From assembly GCA_945905835.1 (NCBI GenBank), contig CAMDQJ010000020.1, positions 1-41,555 of the forward strand: a stretch of DNA of 41,555 nucleotides, written 5' to 3'. The notes under the pieces were generated by a model that worked only from the letters and a program-made list of their open reading frames with translations, made no database searches and had not been told where the DNA came from. A program made the position numbers and the translations under genes. Positions 38,350-41,555 of this stretch are shown here, piece by piece. This DNA is from Asaia bogorensis (lineage in GTDB: Bacteria; Pseudomonadota; Alphaproteobacteria; Reyranellales; Reyranellaceae). Numbering within the stretch: the first letter of the stretch is position 1; each line of letters begins with the position of its first letter.

Positions 38350-39635
38350 CGCTTCTTCTCGCGCAGCTTCTTCCAGTATTCCAGGCGCTTCAGGATCTCG
38401 CGCTCGAAGCCGCGCTCGACGGGCTGATAGAATTCCTCGCGCGCCATGCCGTGGGGGAAATAGTTCTGGCCGGAGAAGCCGTCCTCGGCATTGTGGTCGT
38501 ACTCATAGCCCTTGCCGTAGCCGATATCCTTCATGAGCTTGGTCGGCGCATTGAGGATGTGCAGCGGCGGCGTCAGCGAGCCGTGGGTCTTGGCGGCGCG
38601 CTTGGCGGCGCCGTAGGCGGTGTAGCCGGAATTCGATTTGGGCGCGGTGCCGAGATAAATGACAGCCTGCGCAATCGCCAATTCGCCCTCGGGTGAGCCG
38701 AGGCGGTCGTAGGTGTCCCAGGCGGCGAGCGTTTGCGTCAGCGCCTGCGGGTCGGCCATGCCGATATCTTCCACGGCGAAACGAACCAGCCGGCGGGCGA
38801 TGTATTTGGGGTCCTCGCCGCCGTCGAGCATGCGGGCGAACCAGTAGAGCGCCGCATCGACGTCGGAGCCGCGCAGTGACTTGTGCAACGCGCTGATCAG
38901 GTTGTAGTGGGCTTCCTGCGCCTTGTCGTAGAGCGGCGCACGCTTCTGCAGCAGCGTCGCCAGCCGTTCGACGGGCACCGGGCCCTTGTCCTTCAGCTGT
39001 GCCAGTTGTTCGGCAAGACCGATCAGGTAGCGGCCGTCGCCATCGGCCATGGCGAACAACGCCTGGCGGCCGGTCTCATCGATCGGCAGTTTTTTGCCGA
39101 GCGCCGTCTCGACCCTCGCCAGCACGGCGCCCAGCGCCGCATCGTCGAGCCGGCGCAGCACCAGCACCTGGCAGCGCGACAGCAGCGCGCCGTTCAGCTC
39201 GAACGACGGGTTCTCGGTGGTGGCGCCGATCAGCGTCACCGTGCCATCCTCGACGTAAGGCAAAAACCCGTCCTGCTGGGCACGGTTGAAGCGGTGGATC
39301 TCGTCGACGAACAGCAGCGTGCCCTTGCCGTCCTTGCGGCGCTGGCGGCCAGCGTCGAAGATGCGGCGCAGGTCGGCGACACCTGAGAACACCGCCGACA
39401 GCGGCTCGAAATGCAGGTCGGTCTGCTCGGCCAGCAGTCGGGCGATCGTGGTCTTGCCGCAGCCCGGCGGCCCCCACAGGATCAGCGAGCTGAGCTTCTT
39501 GGCCGCCAGCATGCGGCCGAGCGGCCCTTCCGGACCCAGCAAATGATCCTGGCCGAGAATATCGGCGAGCGACTTCGGCCGCAGGCGTTCGGCGAGCGGC
39601 GTCGGGGCGAGCGAGGCGAAAAGCTCGGCGGGCAT
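38346..39635 (-). CDS. rarA: Replication-associated recombination protein A (RarA/MgsA)
   Basis: A 429-residue AAA+ ATPase of the clamp-loader family that acts at stalled replication forks. The start PLAERLRPKSLADILGQDHLLG, Walker A WGPPGCGKTTIARLL, Walker B LLFVDEIHRFNRAQQD and sensor-1 IGATTENPSFELN are all intact, and the C-terminal tetramerisation region includes RGSDVDAALYWFARMLDGGEDP. It lies 15 bases downstream of the Deg-type protease on the same strand, a common pairing in alphaproteobacteria, and overlaps the broken L,D-transpeptidase tail-to-tail by 4 bases. Confidence 0.96.
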   Translation of the reverse strand: MPAELFASLAPTPLAERLRPKSLADILGQDHLLGPEGPLGRMLAAKKLSSLILWGPPGCGKTTIARLLAEQTDLHFEPLSAVFSGVADLRRIFDAGRQRRKDGKGTLLFVDEIHRFNRAQQDGFLPYVEDGTVTLIGATTENPSFELNGALLSRCQVLVLRRLDDAALGAVLARVETALGKKLPIDETGRQALFAMADGDGRYLIGLAEQLAQLKDKGPVPVERLATLLQKRAPLYDKAQEAHYNLISALHKSLRGSDVDAALYWFARMLDGGEDPKYIARRLVRFAVEDIGMADPQALTQTLAAWDTYDRLGSPEGELAIAQAVIYLGTAPKSNSGYTAYGAAKRAAKTHGSLTPPLHILNAPTKLMKDIGYGKGYEYDHNAEDGFSGQNYFPHGMAREEFYQPVERGFEREILKRLEYWKKLREKKR

Positions 39636-39650
39636 GTTATGAGTGGGGGC

Positions 39651-41009
39651 TCAGCGGAACTGCATGGTGGAGACCATGCCTTCGCGGGCGATGCTGACAT
39701 TGGCGACCCCTGCGGCGATGCGCTTGCGCAGGTCGGCGACGCTCTTCACCTTCTGGCCGTTGACCGCCAGGATCATGTCGCCCGGCCGCACGAAGCGGCT
39801 GGCGAAGGTGCCGGGCAGGACGTCGAGCACGACGACGCCGGGCCGCCATTCGGCCAGGCCCATCTCCTCGGCGACGGCCGGCGACATGTTGGCGATCACC
39901 GCGCCTGTCAGCGGCTGGCGGCCATCGAGCGTGGTGCGCTCGCGCGGCGGGTCCTCGGGCGGTGCGGCCAACGGCATGTTCAGGGTCACTTCCTTGCCGC
40001 CACGGATCACCTTGACCGGCACGGTCGCATCGACCGCCAGGGTGGCGAGGCGGAAGCGCAGTGCCGCTTCGTCGTCGATCGGCTGATCGTTGATCGCCAC
40101 GATGACGTCGTTGCGCTTCAGCCCGACCCTGGCGCCCGGGCCCTCGGCGAACACCTCCTTGACGATCAAACCGGCCGGCCGCAGCAGGCCGAGACTGGAG
40201 GCGAGGTCGGGCGTCATGCGCTGCATACTGATGCCGAGCCACGGCCGGATGATGCGGCCGCCAGCCTCACCAATCGAGGCAAGCCGCGCCACGATGTTGG
40301 AGGGTGTGGCGAAGCCGATGCCGACCGAGCCGCCGCTCTGCGAATAGATCGCGGTGTTGATGCCGATCAGCCGGCCGTCGAGCGTGACCAGCGCGCCGCC
40401 GGAATTGCCGGGATTGATGGCGGCATCGGTCTGGATGAAGAAGCTCGAATCGTTGATCCCGCCGGCGCTGCGCGCCACCGCCGAGACGATGCCGCTGGTC
40501 ACCGTCTGACTGAGCCCGAAGGGATTGCCGATCGCCAGCACGAGGTCGCCGACCTCGACGGAGTCGGAATCGCGCAACTCGAGGAAGGGCAATTTCTCGC
40601 CGGCGCCGTCGATGCGCAGCAAGGCGAGGTCGTAGCGCTCGTCGTGGGTCAAGACCTTGGCGGCGAACTCGCGGCGGTCGGCCAGCACGACGCGGATCTC
40701 GTCGGCGCCCTTCACGACATGGGCGTTGGTGACGATCAGCCCGTCGGCCTTGAGGATCACGCCCGAGCCCAGCGCGTTCTGCACACGGTCGGCCTGCGGA
40801 ATGCTGCCCGGGAAGGGAAACGCATAACGTCTCTGGCCGCCCTTGATCGTCATCGCCGTGTAGATGTTGACCACGGCCGGCGAGACACGCTTGACGATGG
40901 GTGCGAAGGAAAACGGCAGGTCGGCCCGCGAGGTCGGCAGAGGCTGGGCGGCCGCCCCGCCACAGCCGGCGAGAGCCGCGACAACGCCCAAAAGCAAACG
41001 CCAGATCAT
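39651..41009 (-). CDS. HtrA/Deg-family serine protease with predicted lipobox
   Basis: A 452-residue envelope protease/chaperone. The trypsin-like domain has the triad His97 (VTNAHVV), Asp127 (RYDLALL) and Ser203 (NPGNSGGAL). Two PDZ domains follow (about 270-350 with IIRPWLGISMQ, and 375-450 with GVVVLDVLPGTFASRF). The N terminus MIWRLLLGVVAALAGC has a lipobox (LAGC, Cys16), so the mature protein may be lipid-anchored; ordinary cleavage after AAAQ is the alternative. ATG 41009 is preferred since the upstream in-frame ATG adds 26 hydrophilic residues before the signal. It diverges from the Bug receptor across 113 bases. Confidence 0.92.
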   Translation of the reverse strand: MIWRLLLGVVAALAGCGGAAAQPLPTSRADLPFSFAPIVKRVSPAVVNIYTAMTIKGGQRRYAFPFPGSIPQADRVQNALGSGVILKADGLIVTNAHVVKGADEIRVVLADRREFAAKVLTHDERYDLALLRIDGAGEKLPFLELRDSDSVEVGDLVLAIGNPFGLSQTVTSGIVSAVARSAGGINDSSFFIQTDAAINPGNSGGALVTLDGRLIGINTAIYSQSGGSVGIGFATPSNIVARLASIGEAGGRIIRPWLGISMQRMTPDLASSLGLLRPAGLIVKEVFAEGPGARVGLKRNDVIVAINDQPIDDEAALRFRLATLAVDATVPVKVIRGGKEVTLNMPLAAPPEDPPRERTTLDGRQPLTGAVIANMSPAVAEEMGLAEWRPGVVVLDVLPGTFASRFVRPGDMILAVNGQKVKSVADLRKRIAAGVANVSIAREGMVSTMQFR

Positions 41010-41030
41010 CCGCCTGCCCCTCCTGAAGCA

Positions 41031-41062
41031 TTGAATTTGTGGGCCAGCCGCCGTCAATTCAA
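41031..41062. promoter_or_regulatory. Inverted repeat in the Deg / Bug-receptor divergent region
   Basis: TTGAATT (41031-41037) and AATTCAA (41056-41062) are perfect 7-base inverted arms with 18 bases between. The position, 21 bases upstream of the protease start and 60 bases before the receptor start, would suit an operator acting on either gene. The regulator is unknown. Confidence 0.35.
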
Positions 41063-41099
41063 GCCACGTCCCTGAGGAGTGGCACATCGATTGCAGAGA

Positions 41100-41116
41100 C
41101 CCTGTGCAACAGGGAG
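41100..41116 (+). promoter_or_regulatory. Ribosome binding site of the Bug receptor within a small hairpin
   Basis: AGGGAG (41111-41116) is the ribosome binding site, 6 bases before ATG 41123. CCCTGT (41100-41105) and ACAGGG (41109-41114) form a perfect 6-bp stem with a GCA loop that covers most of the site, so the hairpin could reduce translation. Confidence 0.45.
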
Positions 41117-41122
41117 CTTCGC

Positions 41123-41555
41123 ATGAAACTGACGCGCCGTACCGTTCTCACCGGCTCCGCCGCCATTCTGGCCGCCACCGCCGTGCAGGCGAGCCCCGGC
41201 TGGCCGACCAAGGGCGCCATAAAGCTTATCGCTACCTTCCCGCCCGGCGGCACCGCCGACACCATCTCGCGCATCCTGGCGCCCAAGCTCAGCGCCGCGC
41301 TGGGCACGCAGGTGATCGTCGAGAACAAGCCCGGCGCCGGCGGCACCATCGGCTCGGACCTCTGCGCCAAGGCGCCGGCCGACGGCTACACGCTGGTGAT
41401 CTCGCACGCCTCGCCGCTTGGCATCGCGCCCGGCATCTATCCCAAGCTACCCTACGACGTGGTCAAGGACTTCACCCACGTCACCCTGATCGGTCACACG
41501 CCCAACGTCCTGATCGTGCCGGCCGACTCGCCCTACAAGACGCTGGCCGACTACA
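41123..41555 (+). CDS. Bug-family tripartite tricarboxylate transporter receptor, partial
   Basis: The first 144 codons of a periplasmic solute receptor; the gene continues past the window edge. The start MKLTRRTVLTGSAAILAAT is a Tat-like or Sec signal ending near VQASPGWP. The mature part has the Bug hallmarks IKLIATFPPGGTADTISRI, VIVENKPGAGGTIGSD and ADGYTLVIS, and LPYDVVKDFTHVTLIG. Bug receptors bind small carboxylates or amides, and most genomes rich in them have many orphan copies. No TctAB membrane genes are visible. It is divergent from the Deg-type protease gene. Confidence 0.93.
   Translation, partial: MKLTRRTVLTGSAAILAATAVQASPGWPTKGAIKLIATFPPGGTADTISRILAPKLSAALGTQVIVENKPGAGGTIGSDLCAKAPADGYTLVISHASPLGIAPGIYPKLPYDVVKDFTHVTLIGHTPNVLIVPADSPYKTLADY

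Overview
This window is GC-rich chromosomal DNA from an alphaproteobacterium. The evidence is the gene order rpoZ-spoT-pdxJ-acpS-lepB-rnc-era ... recO-parC, a two-domain malic enzyme (MaeB), a bifunctional Rsh protein, an ATP12-family F1 assembly factor, a propionyl-CoA carboxylase operon, and Tat-type TRAP and Bug-type solute receptors. The abundance of such receptors would fit a Rhodospirillales/Reyranella-like soil or freshwater organism, but that rank is a guess. About 41 genes are packed tightly, many joined by 4-base stop/start overlaps. No transposon, integrase, prophage, CRISPR array or rRNA was seen, and no intergenic gap exceeds 300 bases.

Layout. 1-1464: two tandem TRAP periplasmic receptors (the second cut by the window edge) separated by a strong intrinsic terminator. 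1566-5391: recO-parC-uppP on the minus strand. 5436-6978: a Tat-exported PhoD-type phosphatase on the plus strand, frameshifted, wedged between era and recO. 6971-14205: the minus-strand housekeeping cluster folK, rpoZ, spoT, pdxJ, acpS, a broken mini signal-peptidase gene, lepB, rnc, era. 14338-16230: a plus-strand trio of NYN-domain protein, family-5 uracil-DNA glycosylase and HD phosphohydrolase. 16199-19556: a minus-strand tetR / acyl-CoA synthetase / molybdopterin oxidoreductase / glutathione peroxidase operon with a palindromic operator at the tetR start. 19586-26245: class-V aminotransferase, isovaleryl-CoA dehydrogenase, a frameshifted secreted protein, mgtE and maeB. 26341-26425: tRNA-Leu(GAG) with its own promoter and terminator. 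26526-27444: lipB and acylphosphatase. 27444-35910: a long minus-strand run rluC, asmA, atp12, phosphonopyruvate hydrolase-like, pccB, a 2TM protein, pccA, acylphosphatase. 35946-38349: a dienelactone hydrolase-like gene and an L,D-transpeptidase broken by a stop codon. 38346-41009: rarA and an HtrA/Deg protease with a lipobox. 41123 to the end: the start of a Bug-type receptor.

Functionally the window combines core information processing (ParC, RecO, RNase III, Era, omega, SpoT, RarA), envelope functions (UppP, LepB, AsmA, L,D-transpeptidase, Deg) and catabolism of branched-chain and odd-chain acyl-CoAs (IVD, PCC, acyl-CoA synthetase, malic enzyme).

The most notable observations are: four genes each broken by one base, none a core housekeeping gene; an 8-8-8 inverted repeat around a consensus -10 box directly upstream of spoT; a perfect 15-base palindrome overlapping the tetR start; a terminator squeezed between tRNA-Leu and a TTG-started maeB; and a 2TM membrane protein plus a phosphonopyruvate hydrolase-like enzyme embedded in the propionyl-CoA carboxylase operon. 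I did not find a clearly novel multi-gene system; the closest candidates are the NYN-UDG-HD trio and the decorated PCC operon.
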